Below, in pieces: positions 36,875 through 46,005 of a DNA stretch of 64,000 bases; position 1 is the stretch's first letter; the number at the start of each line of letters is the position of its first letter. Position numbers and translations under genes: made by a program. This DNA is from Flavobacteria bacterium MS024-2A (GTDB lineage Bacteria; Bacteroidota; Bacteroidia; Flavobacteriales; Flavobacteriaceae). The stretch covers positions 231,072 through 295,071 of the forward strand of contig CAJJBB010000005.1 of NCBI GenBank assembly GCA_905182305.1, in the 5' to 3' direction. Below the pieces are notes generated by a model. That model worked only from the letters and a program-made list of their open reading frames with translations, did no database searches and had not been told where the DNA came from.

Positions 36875-39800
36875 ATGAAACATCTATCTAAAAGACTAAT
36901 CCTTTCACTTTGTTTTTGCTTGAGTTTATTCGCTCAACAGGCTTTTAGCCAAACAATAAGTGGAAATGTTACAGATGAAGCCGGAGTGCCTCTACCTGCA
37001 GCAAATGTAATTATAGAAGGAACTTCTATAGGAGTTTCCACTGATTTTGACGGAAACTTTCAGATTCAAGTTGAACAGGGCCAAGTACTCCAATTTAGTT
37101 TTATAGGATATATGACCAAAAATATTACATTAGAAGGTCAGGATACTATAAATATCTCGCTTGAACCTGACAATCAATTAGAGGAAGTTGTAGTAACTTC
37201 TTTGGGGTTTAAAGTCTTAAGAGATCAGCAAGGTTCAACATCCTCTGTAGTTAGCACAAATGCTGTAGTTAGATCAGGAGAACCGACACTTTTAAACTCT
37301 CTTAGTGGAAAGGCAGCAGGTGTTCAAATCAGGAGGGTAAGTGGTGATCCAGGTGCTGGATCTACCATAAGAATTCGAGGAGCTAATACGATTTCTGGTG
37401 CTAGTGATCCTTTATTTATAGTAGACGGTGTTCCAATGAATAATTCATCAAACTATAATAGTGGTGACGGCCGTGGTTCAAGAGCCGGAGGAGTTTCTAA
37501 TGGTTCAAGGATTAATGATATCAATCCAAGTGATATTGCTTCTATAGAAGTTTTAAAAGGAGCTTCTGCTGCTGCAGTTTGGGGGAGTAGAGCTGCCAAT
37601 GGGGTGGTCGTTATTAGAACGAAAGAGGGTCAGTCTGGAGACGCTAAAATTACATTTTCATCATCCTATTCATTTGATGAAGTTTCTGAGAAAATTCCTA
37701 TGCAGGACACATGGGGACAAGGACGTGGAGGAGTTTATGGTGCAACTCGAGCAGAATCTTGGGGTGATTATATAGCCGATAGAGCTGGTGGAGCAGATAC
37801 TTTTAATACCTCAGGGCAATTTTTTACAGCCCAAGATGGATCCTTATATTATCCTATCACAGCAAAAAATTCTAGAGAAACCTTTGTTGATAAAAACTGG
37901 GATAATGCAATGCAGACAGGAGCAATTTTTCAAAACGACTTTACTATAAGTGGAGGTTCAGAGGGGCAAAAATATTTTTTCAGTCTTTCCAATCTATCAC
38001 AAGAAGGTATAATTATTGGTTCAGCTTATGATAGAACAAATTTACGTTTTAATTATAATGCTAAACTCAATGATGTGATTTCATTATCAAATAAAATAGC
38101 ATATACTTACAGTGTAAGTGACCGTATTCAGGGAAGTTCAAACACTGCAGGTATAATGTTAGGACTACTTAGAACTCCTGCCGATTTTGACAATACTGAT
38201 TACATAGGTACCTACACAAGTTCTTCGGGAGAGGAAACTCTTAATAGACAAAGATCATACAGAAGATACCTAGGTAACTCGCAAAATCCAAGCTACAATA
38301 ACCCTGGTTGGACTGTAAATGAGCAGACATCTAGGGCTACTGTAAATAGATTTACCGCTACACCTGAAATAACTATTACTCCAAATAACTGGCTTAAGAT
38401 TATCGGTAGGGGTAATATTGATTTTGCTGATGATAGAAGAACAACCCTGTATCCAATCGGAAGTGCAGGTAGCGCATTTAATAATGGTGCATTTTTTGAA
38501 AGTGAAATAGCCCAACGTCAATATAGCTTTGATTTAATAGGAAGAGCTACTACCGAACTTACCTCTGATATAAGTCTAACATCAACTGTTGGTTGGAGTT
38601 TAAATGACAGACAATACAATAGAAATTCAGGAAGTGTAACTGGATTTTTAGTAGACTCCCAAAAACAAACAACATCTCTAAATTCTGCTGCTGAAGCAAC
38701 TTCTTTTCAAAACTTCAGAACCTTTAGAAGATCAAATAGAGGTTATGCTGTTTTAAATTTTGACATTTTCGATCAGTTATTTGTTAATTTTTCTGGAGGG
38801 TTAGAGTCTTCTTCAACTGTAAATGGAACATTTTTTTATCCATCAGTTGACGCAGCATGGAACTTCACAGAAAGTGTTTTAGAATCAAGTGTGTTGTCTT
38901 TCGGAAAACTTCGTGCCTCATGGGGACAAGTTGGTGTTCAGCCTTCACCTCACCAATTTCAAACGTTAGCCGAAGGTGGTTTTAGTTATAGTAGTTATAG
39001 TGATCCTATAGATATAGATTCCTTTGGTGGTGGTTTCAGACTAGACAATAACTTAGGTAATCCTAATCTTGAACCTGAAATTAAAACAGAATGGGAAATC
39101 GGAACTGATCTAAGATTTTTTGATAATGATTTAACTTTTGGTCTTACTTATTATGACAATAAAATTGAAGGTATTTTACTCGATGTCAATCTTTCTCCTT
39201 CCTCTGGTTTCTCAACTCAATATGGGAATTTTGGAAGTATGACCAATAATGGTATTGAACTTGATTTAGGATGGAATGCTATAAAAAAAGAGGATTTTAA
39301 ATTATCTACATCATTAAATTGGTCAAAAAATACAAATGAAGTCACTGATTTATTTGGAACGGAAACGATTAATTTAAGTCCCGGTGCATCTGCGAGCTCA
39401 CGAGCTATTGTGGGTCAACAACTTGGAGTCTTATTTGGAACAGGTTCTCAAACAAATCCAGATGGAAGTTTTCTTTTAGATGCAAACGGATTTCCACAAA
39501 TTACTCCTAGTCCAGTAATTTTAGGTGATCCAAACCCAGATTGGAGAGCTGGATTAGGATTTAATCTTAATTATAAAAAACTGAGTCTTAATGTTGTGGT
39601 TGAGCATTCTGAAGGTGGAGATTTTATGCCAAGAACCTTGTGGGTTCTCCATAGATTTGGAACTACAGAAGCTACATCTAATCGAGTAACCCTTAGTCAA
39701 GATTTAGTTAATTACCGAGGAAATACCGTTACAGCTGGAACTACCGTAAGAGGAAATATAAAAGATTTTGGAGGAGGCCAGGTTTTACTAGATGAAAACT

Positions 39801-40111
39801 GGTATAGAACTGGAATTGGAGGAGGCTTTGGTGATAACCAGGCTTATAATTTTGGAGTTTATGACGCCACCTTTACTAAAGTTAGAGAGCTATCATTAAG
39901 TTACCTCCTAGATGGTGACGGATTGAATTCTATTCTTGGACTAGATAATATTAGGTTAACTGCAACTGCAAGAAATCTTATTAATATCAATAATGTTCCT
40001 GGAATTGATCCTGAAACAAATCAATATGGTGTTGGAAATGCACTCGGACTGGATTATTTTACTAATCCACAAACCAAATCTGTTTTATTTACAGCAGCCT
40101 TTAATTTTTAA
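36875..40111 (+). CDS. SusC/RagA-family TonB-dependent outer-membrane receptor
   Basis: Large outer-membrane transporter, 1078 residues. It has signal MKHLSKRLILSLCFCLSLFA, a carboxypeptidase-regulatory-like domain (TISGNVTDEAGVPLPAANV then GVSTDFDGNFQIQV), a TonB-box region (EEVVVTSLGF), a plug with LLNSLSGKAAGVQI and IRGANTISGASDPLFIVDGVPMNN, and a beta-barrel ending LFTAAFNF. It works with the SusD lipoprotein encoded 10 bp downstream to take up oligomeric substrates. No glycoside hydrolase is nearby; neighbours are amidase-, esterase- and gamma-glutamyltransferase-like, so the cargo may not be a polysaccharide. Confidence 0.93.
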   Translation: MKHLSKRLILSLCFCLSLFAQQAFSQTISGNVTDEAGVPLPAANVIIEGTSIGVSTDFDGNFQIQVEQGQVLQFSFIGYMTKNITLEGQDTINISLEPDNQLEEVVVTSLGFKVLRDQQGSTSSVVSTNAVVRSGEPTLLNSLSGKAAGVQIRRVSGDPGAGSTIRIRGANTISGASDPLFIVDGVPMNNSSNYNSGDGRGSRAGGVSNGSRINDINPSDIASIEVLKGASAAAVWGSRAANGVVVIRTKEGQSGDAKITFSSSYSFDEVSEKIPMQDTWGQGRGGVYGATRAESWGDYIADRAGGADTFNTSGQFFTAQDGSLYYPITAKNSRETFVDKNWDNAMQTGAIFQNDFTISGGSEGQKYFFSLSNLSQEGIIIGSAYDRTNLRFNYNAKLNDVISLSNKIAYTYSVSDRIQGSSNTAGIMLGLLRTPADFDNTDYIGTYTSSSGEETLNRQRSYRRYLGNSQNPSYNNPGWTVNEQTSRATVNRFTATPEITITPNNWLKIIGRGNIDFADDRRTTLYPIGSAGSAFNNGAFFESEIAQRQYSFDLIGRATTELTSDISLTSTVGWSLNDRQYNRNSGSVTGFLVDSQKQTTSLNSAAEATSFQNFRTFRRSNRGYAVLNFDIFDQLFVNFSGGLESSSTVNGTFFYPSVDAAWNFTESVLESSVLSFGKLRASWGQVGVQPSPHQFQTLAEGGFSYSSYSDPIDIDSFGGGFRLDNNLGNPNLEPEIKTEWEIGTDLRFFDNDLTFGLTYYDNKIEGILLDVNLSPSSGFSTQYGNFGSMTNNGIELDLGWNAIKKEDFKLSTSLNWSKNTNEVTDLFGTETINLSPGASASSRAIVGQQLGVLFGTGSQTNPDGSFLLDANGFPQITPSPVILGDPNPDWRAGLGFNLNYKKLSLNVVVEHSEGGDFMPRTLWVLHRFGTTEATSNRVTLSQDLVNYRGNTVTAGTTVRGNIKDFGGGQVLLDENWYRTGIGGGFGDNQAYNFGVYDATFTKVRELSLSYLLDGDGLNSILGLDNIRLTATARNLININNVPGIDPETNQYGVGNALGLDYFTNPQTKSVLFTAAFNF

Positions 40112-40121
40112 TTAAGAAAAC

Positions 40122-41546
40122 ATGAAAAAAATAATATATACTATAACATTATCTCTTTCACTGATCTTTATAACATCATGTGAAGACATACTTGAAGGAA
40201 TTAATGATAACCCAAATGACATCATTGTTTCTGATGTTGAAGAACGCTTATTTCTAACTGGTATACAATTAGCTAATGTTCAACTTAATTGTGGGCATTT
40301 AAATCGAATTGGCGGAATGTATTCTGGACAACTAATTGGCTACTCTTCATTATATTCAAATATATATGGCTTTAGTTTGTCTACAGCAGAATCTAATAGT
40401 GAATGGGGTTATATTTATGTAAATATAATGTCAAATACAAGACACATTATTAACAATTCTAATAATCAATTATTAGTAGGTATTGCAAAAGTAATTGAAG
40501 CTCATGCTGTAGGAACCGGAGCCTCACTCTTTGGCGACATACCATATTCTGAAGCTGGTAACCTTGAAATATCAGATCCTATATTTGATTCTCAATTAGA
40601 TGTTTATAGAGATGTTATAACATTATTAGATAATGCAATTTCTGATTTAAATTCAGTAGGTACAGGAAGTATTTCTGAAGACATATATTTTGGAGGTGAC
40701 AAAGCAAAATGGATAGCTGCAGCTTATACATTAAAGGCACGTTTTTATCTTCATCAAAAAGATTATTCTAATGCATTTACTGCAGCTCAAAATGGGATAT
40801 CTTCAGCTGACGGAGATATGGTGTATAATCCTCCTGGAAATGCTGGCTCTGGAGACAGAAATCTTTTTTGGACTATTTTAGAAGGATCTCGCTCAGGAGA
40901 TATTGGAAATAGTGATCAGGGAGAAAGCTATTTAATTCAGATGCTTGATGCTTCTAATACATTATCTAGAAACAATTCTAAGACTGACGAAACCGCAAGA
41001 AAAGGTTTTTATACAATTGATTCAAGTGGAGGTGTAGCTAACAAGGGTATAATCGAAGAAACTCAACCTCAGAACATGGTAACATTTTTTGAAAATGAAT
41101 TGATATTAGCTGAATGTGCTGCTCGTAACGGTAATATATCTGATGGTTTACCTCATTTAAATAATGTTAGAGCCTGGATGAATACGGGTGGTCATTTAAA
41201 TTCTAATTTTCAAAGTGAGGCTTATTCTTATTTACCTTATAACGCGGCTGATTTTGCAAGCGGTGGAATTGAAAATACTGATGCGATTGATTCTAAAACA
41301 GCATTTTTAAGAGAGGTTATTGAAGAAAGATATGTCTCAGGATTTGGTATGCACATACCATATAATGATTCAAGAAGATTGCGAAAATCAGATGCTAATA
41401 TAGCAGTTCCATATGTGCTATTTGATGGTCCGCAAAGTGGTCCTTGGCCTGAAAGAATGCCATATGCAACCACAGAAATAAATTCAAATTCAAATTCACC
41501 TGCTGATGATCCAGGTATTTTTGTAAAAACTGAAGTTAATAAATAA
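40122..41546 (+). CDS. SusD/RagB-family surface lipoprotein
   Basis: The protein has 474 residues with lipoprotein signal MKKIIYTITLSLSLIFITSC (Cys20). EDILEGINDNPNDI after the lipid cysteine and the tetratricopeptide-like helices (KWIAAAYTLKARFYLHQKDYSNAF, NELILAECAARNGN) are typical of the SusD-like group. The C-terminus RRLRKSDANIAVPYV then WPERMPYATTEINSN also fits. SusD binds the ligand and acts as a lid on SusC, whose gene ends 10 bp upstream. A strong hairpin follows the gene. Confidence 0.92.
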   Translation: MKKIIYTITLSLSLIFITSCEDILEGINDNPNDIIVSDVEERLFLTGIQLANVQLNCGHLNRIGGMYSGQLIGYSSLYSNIYGFSLSTAESNSEWGYIYVNIMSNTRHIINNSNNQLLVGIAKVIEAHAVGTGASLFGDIPYSEAGNLEISDPIFDSQLDVYRDVITLLDNAISDLNSVGTGSISEDIYFGGDKAKWIAAAYTLKARFYLHQKDYSNAFTAAQNGISSADGDMVYNPPGNAGSGDRNLFWTILEGSRSGDIGNSDQGESYLIQMLDASNTLSRNNSKTDETARKGFYTIDSSGGVANKGIIEETQPQNMVTFFENELILAECAARNGNISDGLPHLNNVRAWMNTGGHLNSNFQSEAYSYLPYNAADFASGGIENTDAIDSKTAFLREVIEERYVSGFGMHIPYNDSRRLRKSDANIAVPYVLFDGPQSGPWPERMPYATTEINSNSNSPADDPGIFVKTEVNK

Positions 41547-41557
41547 GTTTATTTAGG

Positions 41558-41600
41558 TTTAATAAAGGGTTTGTATTTTAAATGCAAACCTTTTATTAAA
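41558..41600 (+). terminator. Intrinsic terminator after susD
   Basis: TTTAATAAAGGGTTTG (41558-41573) pairs with CAAACCTTTTATTAAA (41585-41600) over an 11-nt loop, a 16-bp stem with one G-T wobble, 12 bp after the susD stop. Confidence 0.7.
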
Positions 41601-41640
41601 GCTTTCTGATTATTGATAGTGAAATTACCACTTTTATAAA

Positions 41641-42414
41641 ATGGTCTATTTTAAAACAAAATTATTCGTCTTTTTTACTTGTTTATTTCTGTCAGCAAAT
41701 GCTTTTGCACAAGAAGGAAAAGAAGTTATTAAAGTTCTTTTTGTAGGAAACAGTTTTACTTTTTACTATAACCTTCCCCAAGTAGTAGAAGCAATGTCTG
41801 AATTCAGCGAAAGCACCCAAATTGAAGCCCGGCATTCATTAGTGTCAGGCTCAACTTTATTAGATCACCTAAATCAGGATAAAGGCACAAAAACAATTGA
41901 AATTCTAAACACACAATCGTTTGATTACGTTGTTATAAACCACCATAGTTTGGCGGCCCTTGATGGGGCAGACACTTTTTTTCAAACGAGTAAAAAAATG
42001 GTAGATTTAATTCGCAGTAAAAATGCTAGTCCTATATTCATGATGACTTGGGGATACAAATCCAACCCGCTAATGATTGACTCTATTTCTAAAGCTTATA
42101 ATGCAATGGGGTCTCAGCTAGATGTTGATATAGTTCCTTGCGGTCTACTCTTTTCTGAAGCGCGTAAATTACGCCCAGATCTAACTCTTTTTGATGACGA
42201 TGATAAACACCCTTCTAAAAACGCAACCTACCTTAATGGGTTAGCCTTTTATAAGTATTTCACAAATGAAAAAACATATAATATCCCTAAACGCCTCAGT
42301 ACTTTAGACCCTAATAGACAAAAACTTTACCTGTTATTTCTAAGTCAAAAAAATTCTGTTTTTTTACAAAATCTTGTTGAAAATCTCAACTTTAAAACTC
42401 GACTTAATAAATGA
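41641..42414 (+). CDS. Exported SGNH/GDSL-like hydrolase
   Basis: The protein has 257 residues with signal ending SANAFAQ. SGNH-type features are KVLFVGNSFTFYYNLPQVV (block I, GNSFT with Ser nucleophile), SLVSGSTLLDHL, VVINHHSLAALDG (block III-like), and DDDDKHPSKNATYLNGLAFY (late Asp/His, DxxH form). This resembles the DUF4886 group. It probably deacylates a substrate taken up by the SusC/D pair, but could act separately because a terminator lies between. It lies 17 bp before the transporter gene. Confidence 0.75.
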   Translation: MVYFKTKLFVFFTCLFLSANAFAQEGKEVIKVLFVGNSFTFYYNLPQVVEAMSEFSESTQIEARHSLVSGSTLLDHLNQDKGTKTIEILNTQSFDYVVINHHSLAALDGADTFFQTSKKMVDLIRSKNASPIFMMTWGYKSNPLMIDSISKAYNAMGSQLDVDIVPCGLLFSEARKLRPDLTLFDDDDKHPSKNATYLNGLAFYKYFTNEKTYNIPKRLSTLDPNRQKLYLLFLSQKNSVFLQNLVENLNFKTRLNK

Positions 42415-42431
42415 ATTATTATAGAATATAG

Positions 42432-43895
42432 ATGAATTCAAGAAAAATAGGTCTCTACCTAGGTCCAATTCTATTTATCTTAACAAGGTTTTTTCTCGAG
42501 CTTGAAGGGCTTTCAGATCAGGCTAATGCTGTTTTAGCTTCTACACTATGGATTGCTATTTGGTGGATCACCGAGGCCATTCCTATTGCCGCTACATCTC
42601 TATTACCAATTATTCTTTTTCCATTATCTGGTGCATTACCTTTAGCTGATACCACTTCTTCATTTGGTCACCGGTTTGTGTTTCTTTATTTGGGGGGATT
42701 TATTTTAGCTCTTGCAATTCAAAAGTGGAATTTACACAAACGTATTGCATTAAATATCATAAAGGTTGTTGGCACCAATGTTCAAAAAATAATTTTAGGC
42801 TTTATGGTAGCTACAGCTTTTTTATCCATGTGGATTTCTAATACTGCGACAGCTGTGATGATGCTGCCTATAGGAATTGCTATCATTAAACAGATGAAGG
42901 ATTTGAAAAACACTTCAGAAGATGAAAATTTAATATTTGGTAAGGCCTTAATGCTATCCATTGCATATAGTGCATCTATTGGAGGAATAGCGACTTTAAT
43001 TGGGACTCCACCAAATCTTGTTTTCGCAGGAATCATACAAGAAACATATAATATTGAAATTAGCTTTTTAAAATGGTTCCAGTTTGGTCTTCCTATATCG
43101 ATCCTGCTACTCGCTATTTCATGGGTATACTTAACTAAGGTGGCTTTTAAATTCAAACAAAATGAATTTAATAAGGGTAAAGAAGAAATCAATAGGCAAC
43201 TAGAAGAGTTGGGGTCAATTAGCTATGAAGAAAAAATAGTTTTGAGTGTTTTCGTCCTTACCGGTCTGGCTTGGATCTTAAGAACCTATTTGCTAAATAA
43301 ATTTATTCCTAATTTGGATGACTCAATCATTGCTCTAATAAGTGGCATTTCTTTGTTTCTTTTCCAAGCAAATAATCAAGAAGGGAAAAAAGAAAAAATC
43401 ATGAATTGGGAAGATGCTGTAAAGTTGCCCTGGGGTATTTTATTGCTTTTTGGTGGAGGTCTGGCTATTGCTCAAGGATTTCAATCGAGTGGGTTAGCCA
43501 ATTGGATCGCTGAAAACTTGACTCAACTTAATGATTTTTCGCTATTCATAATTCTACTAGTATTAATTACTGCTGTAAATTTTTTGACAGAAATAACCTC
43601 CAATTTAGCTACTACTGCCATGCTTCTTCCGATATTAGCTCCTACAGCAGTTACACTTGGAGTGCACCCATACATACTAATGGTTGGTGCAACATTGGCC
43701 GCTTCATGTGCCTTTATGCTCCCGGTAGCAACACCTCCAAATGCTGTAGTTTTTGGATCTAATTATTTAAAAATATCAGATATGGTAAGGGTAGGTATAC
43801 TGATGAATATCATTTCAATAATCATTATATTTATGATGGTTTATTTTATACTTCCTATACTTTGGAACTTTAATGCATTTCAAAATCCTTTTTAA
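42432..43895 (+). CDS. DASS/SLC13-family sodium:anion symporter
   Basis: Polytopic inner-membrane protein of 487 residues. Family features are WITEAIPIAATSLLPIILFPL, the sodium/substrate motif WISNTATAVMMLPIG (SNT), ASIGGIATLIGTPPNLVFAG, and the second SNT-like repeat TEITSNLATTAMLLPILAP followed by MLPVATPPNAVVFGS. The family carries di- and tricarboxylates or sulfate with sodium. It is 17 bp after the SGNH gene and upstream of the gamma-glutamyltransferase, so import of an organic acid released by those enzymes is plausible. Confidence 0.88.
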   Translation: MNSRKIGLYLGPILFILTRFFLELEGLSDQANAVLASTLWIAIWWITEAIPIAATSLLPIILFPLSGALPLADTTSSFGHRFVFLYLGGFILALAIQKWNLHKRIALNIIKVVGTNVQKIILGFMVATAFLSMWISNTATAVMMLPIGIAIIKQMKDLKNTSEDENLIFGKALMLSIAYSASIGGIATLIGTPPNLVFAGIIQETYNIEISFLKWFQFGLPISILLLAISWVYLTKVAFKFKQNEFNKGKEEINRQLEELGSISYEEKIVLSVFVLTGLAWILRTYLLNKFIPNLDDSIIALISGISLFLFQANNQEGKKEKIMNWEDAVKLPWGILLLFGGGLAIAQGFQSSGLANWIAENLTQLNDFSLFIILLVLITAVNFLTEITSNLATTAMLLPILAPTAVTLGVHPYILMVGATLAASCAFMLPVATPPNAVVFGSNYLKISDMVRVGILMNIISIIIIFMMVYFILPILWNFNAFQNPF

Positions 43896-44045
43896 CAAAC
43901 TCTGAGGGTGTTGTATGTTATTTACCTTTAGCTAATCTAAAATCAAAATAAGTAGTTGTGAAGGATTCCAATTTTAGACTAAAATGTTTATGAAGAAGCG
44001 TAAACATTTTTTATTTTTCAGTACATTATAATAAAATAATTATTA

Positions 44046-45656
44046 ATGAAAAATTTTAATTTAATATTGAGCTGTTTTTGCTTAGTGCTTAATTATGCAT
44101 TTAACCAAACTCCAAAACCAGTTTTTAATAATAATGTTATTTCGGCGGCTCATCCATTAGCATCATTATCCGGAAAAGCCATGTATGCTCAAGGAGGAAA
44201 TGCATTTGATGCTGCAGTCGCGGCAGCATTCTCTTTATCAGTTGTGGAATCTAGTATGAGTGGAATAGGTGGAAGATTACAAGCAATATATAGAACCTCG
44301 GACGGTTCAATAGCCGGAGTAGATGCATCTACTGAAGTACCTGTAAATTACACTCCCCTAAAACATAAATATTCCTATGGATACGAAACCATTGGAATAC
44401 CAGGGGTTGTTGCAGGATTAATAAAGTTACAGGAAGATCACGGTGTTTTAGAACTAAATGCAGTCCTAGCTCCAGCTATCGACTATGCAGAAAATGGTTA
44501 TAAAATGCTCCCAGGAGAAGCTTTAAGACAGCAAATGGCTAAAGAAAAAATTTTAGAATTCGAGGGCTCAAGCTACCATTTCCTTAAAGAAAATGGTGCT
44601 GTAAATAGTTCAGGGGATTTAATTATTCAAAAAGATTTAGCAGAGGTTTTAAAATCAATATCTGCAAAGGGTAGAAAAGGATTTTATGAAGGCGAGATAG
44701 CTCGTAAAATAGTAGAAGATATTCAAGCAAATGGTGGAATCATAACACTTGAAGATTTAAAAAACTACAGAGCCTTATCTTCAAAAATAGTTGATGGTGT
44801 TTTTAAAGACCATAAGGTTCATTCTCTATACTTACCTTCTTTCGGAGCAATTACAATTCAAATACTTCAAATTCTAGACCATTTGCCGACTTTTAACTCC
44901 GAAGAAGATTGGACGCTTAGTAATGGTAAAGCAACTGAAATAGCTTATAAATATAGAAAAAAACAAGAAAATTTGGATTCACTAAGCCTTATTTTGTCCT
45001 ATGAAAAAGCAGAAGAACTTGCAGACAAAATAAATTCATCATACTCAAATATCCAAAAAAACGATGACTCTGAACAGCCGATTTCTTTTGGATCTATCGA
45101 CGGACACACATCTCATTTGACAGCTGTAGATCATTTTGGGAATGCTGTTTCTTTAACCCAAACTATTGGACCTAATATGGGTTCAAAAGTAGCGACTAAA
45201 GGTCTTGGATTTCTTTATGCAGTTACTTTAGGTGGATACCTAGGAGATTATAAGCCAGGTGATCGAGCCAATTCTCATATTTCACCAACAATGATAACTA
45301 AAGATGGTGAGTTAATCCTTGCAATAGGAGCAGCTGGAGGAAGTAGAATTGTCCCAGCTATAACTCAAGTTGTCAGTAGACACATTGATCAAAAACACAC
45401 TTTAGAGCGCTCCTTAATGCTTCCTAGGGCTTATCCTTTTGAAGATACACTTTGGATTGAAGATCATGATTCTGTAAAAGATATAAATGCGGTTTTAAAT
45501 ACTGCTATTTTTAGAACTAAAATGATTAATTCGATTGCTAGATTTGGAAGAGTACATGCTGTTTCATATGATTCTTTGAATAATTCGTGGAACGGTGCTG
45601 CAGATCCAGATTGGGAAGGAACAACAGAATACTATATTGCAGGTGAAAAAAATTAG
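44046..45656 (+). CDS. Divergent gamma-glutamyltransferase-family Ntn hydrolase
   Basis: The protein has 536 residues, exported (signal through about residue 20, NYAFNQ). Family blocks are SGKAMYAQGGNAFDAAVAAA, MSGIGGRLQAIYR, GIPGVVAGL and the autoprocessing site GHTSHLTAVDHFGNAVSLTQTIG, where Thr355 of T-S-H should be the nucleophile. It is divergent in key places. The REMAP-type arginine that binds the glutamyl carboxylate appears to be lost (VDASTEVP), the PSSGG oxyanion motif reads PSFGA, and the segment before the cleavage site is short. It may therefore act on another amide rather than glutathione. It stands 150 bp after the DASS gene. Confidence 0.8.
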   Translation: MKNFNLILSCFCLVLNYAFNQTPKPVFNNNVISAAHPLASLSGKAMYAQGGNAFDAAVAAAFSLSVVESSMSGIGGRLQAIYRTSDGSIAGVDASTEVPVNYTPLKHKYSYGYETIGIPGVVAGLIKLQEDHGVLELNAVLAPAIDYAENGYKMLPGEALRQQMAKEKILEFEGSSYHFLKENGAVNSSGDLIIQKDLAEVLKSISAKGRKGFYEGEIARKIVEDIQANGGIITLEDLKNYRALSSKIVDGVFKDHKVHSLYLPSFGAITIQILQILDHLPTFNSEEDWTLSNGKATEIAYKYRKKQENLDSLSLILSYEKAEELADKINSSYSNIQKNDDSEQPISFGSIDGHTSHLTAVDHFGNAVSLTQTIGPNMGSKVATKGLGFLYAVTLGGYLGDYKPGDRANSHISPTMITKDGELILAIGAAGGSRIVPAITQVVSRHIDQKHTLERSLMLPRAYPFEDTLWIEDHDSVKDINAVLNTAIFRTKMINSIARFGRVHAVSYDSLNNSWNGAADPDWEGTTEYYIAGEKN

Positions 45657-45813
45657 TCATTTGGCAACAAATAGCGCTATATTATTTTATAAAATTTAGT
45701 GCAATCACACTAGACAAACAAAAACTTTTGAATTCATTGACATTAACGCTTATGTTACTGGGTTTTAGAGAAATGTCGTATTTACAGATTCTTTGGCACA
45801 AATACTTGAAAAA

Positions 45814-45846
45814 TAAACCACAGTCATATCAACTTCTGTAATTTCT
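45814..45846 (+). repeat. Dispersed cassette box, copy F
   Basis: TAAACCACAGTCATATC followed by AACTTCTGTAATTTCT, a diverged copy without hairpin, 160 bp before the oxidoreductase gene. Confidence 0.4.
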
Positions 45847-45905
45847 ATACACTTAAATAGGTTAGACTAACATTTATAGCCGCGGAGTTAATAGGTTATA
45901 TACCC

Positions 45906-45923
45906 ATTTCAGCAGTGCAACAC
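45906..45923. repeat. Short intergenic repeat, copy 1
   Basis: ATTTCAGCAGTGCAACAC is identical to 48185-48202, and some flanking bases also match. It stands before the first of two oxidoreductase genes. Copy 2 follows the second. Confidence 0.5.
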
Positions 45924-46005
45924 GAAAAGAAAAAGTAGATTTAATTTCTGGGTAGGGGGTTAGTTCTTTAAACTTTTGGATCAGAATTTTTTATACTTTT
46001 ATAAC

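Larger units (their letters stand above)
45657..46005. other. Intergenic region with two repeat motifs
   Basis: Holds a diverged cassette box (45814-45846) and one copy of an 18-bp motif shared with 48185 (45906-45923). A weak promoter-like TTTTGG plus TATACTTTT lies just before the next gene. No convincing ORF. Confidence 0.45.

Noticed and set aside
45976..46005. TTG start for the saccharopine-dehydrogenase-like gene
   Set aside because: The extra ten residues are not family-like. ATG 46006 gives a normal Rossmann start.
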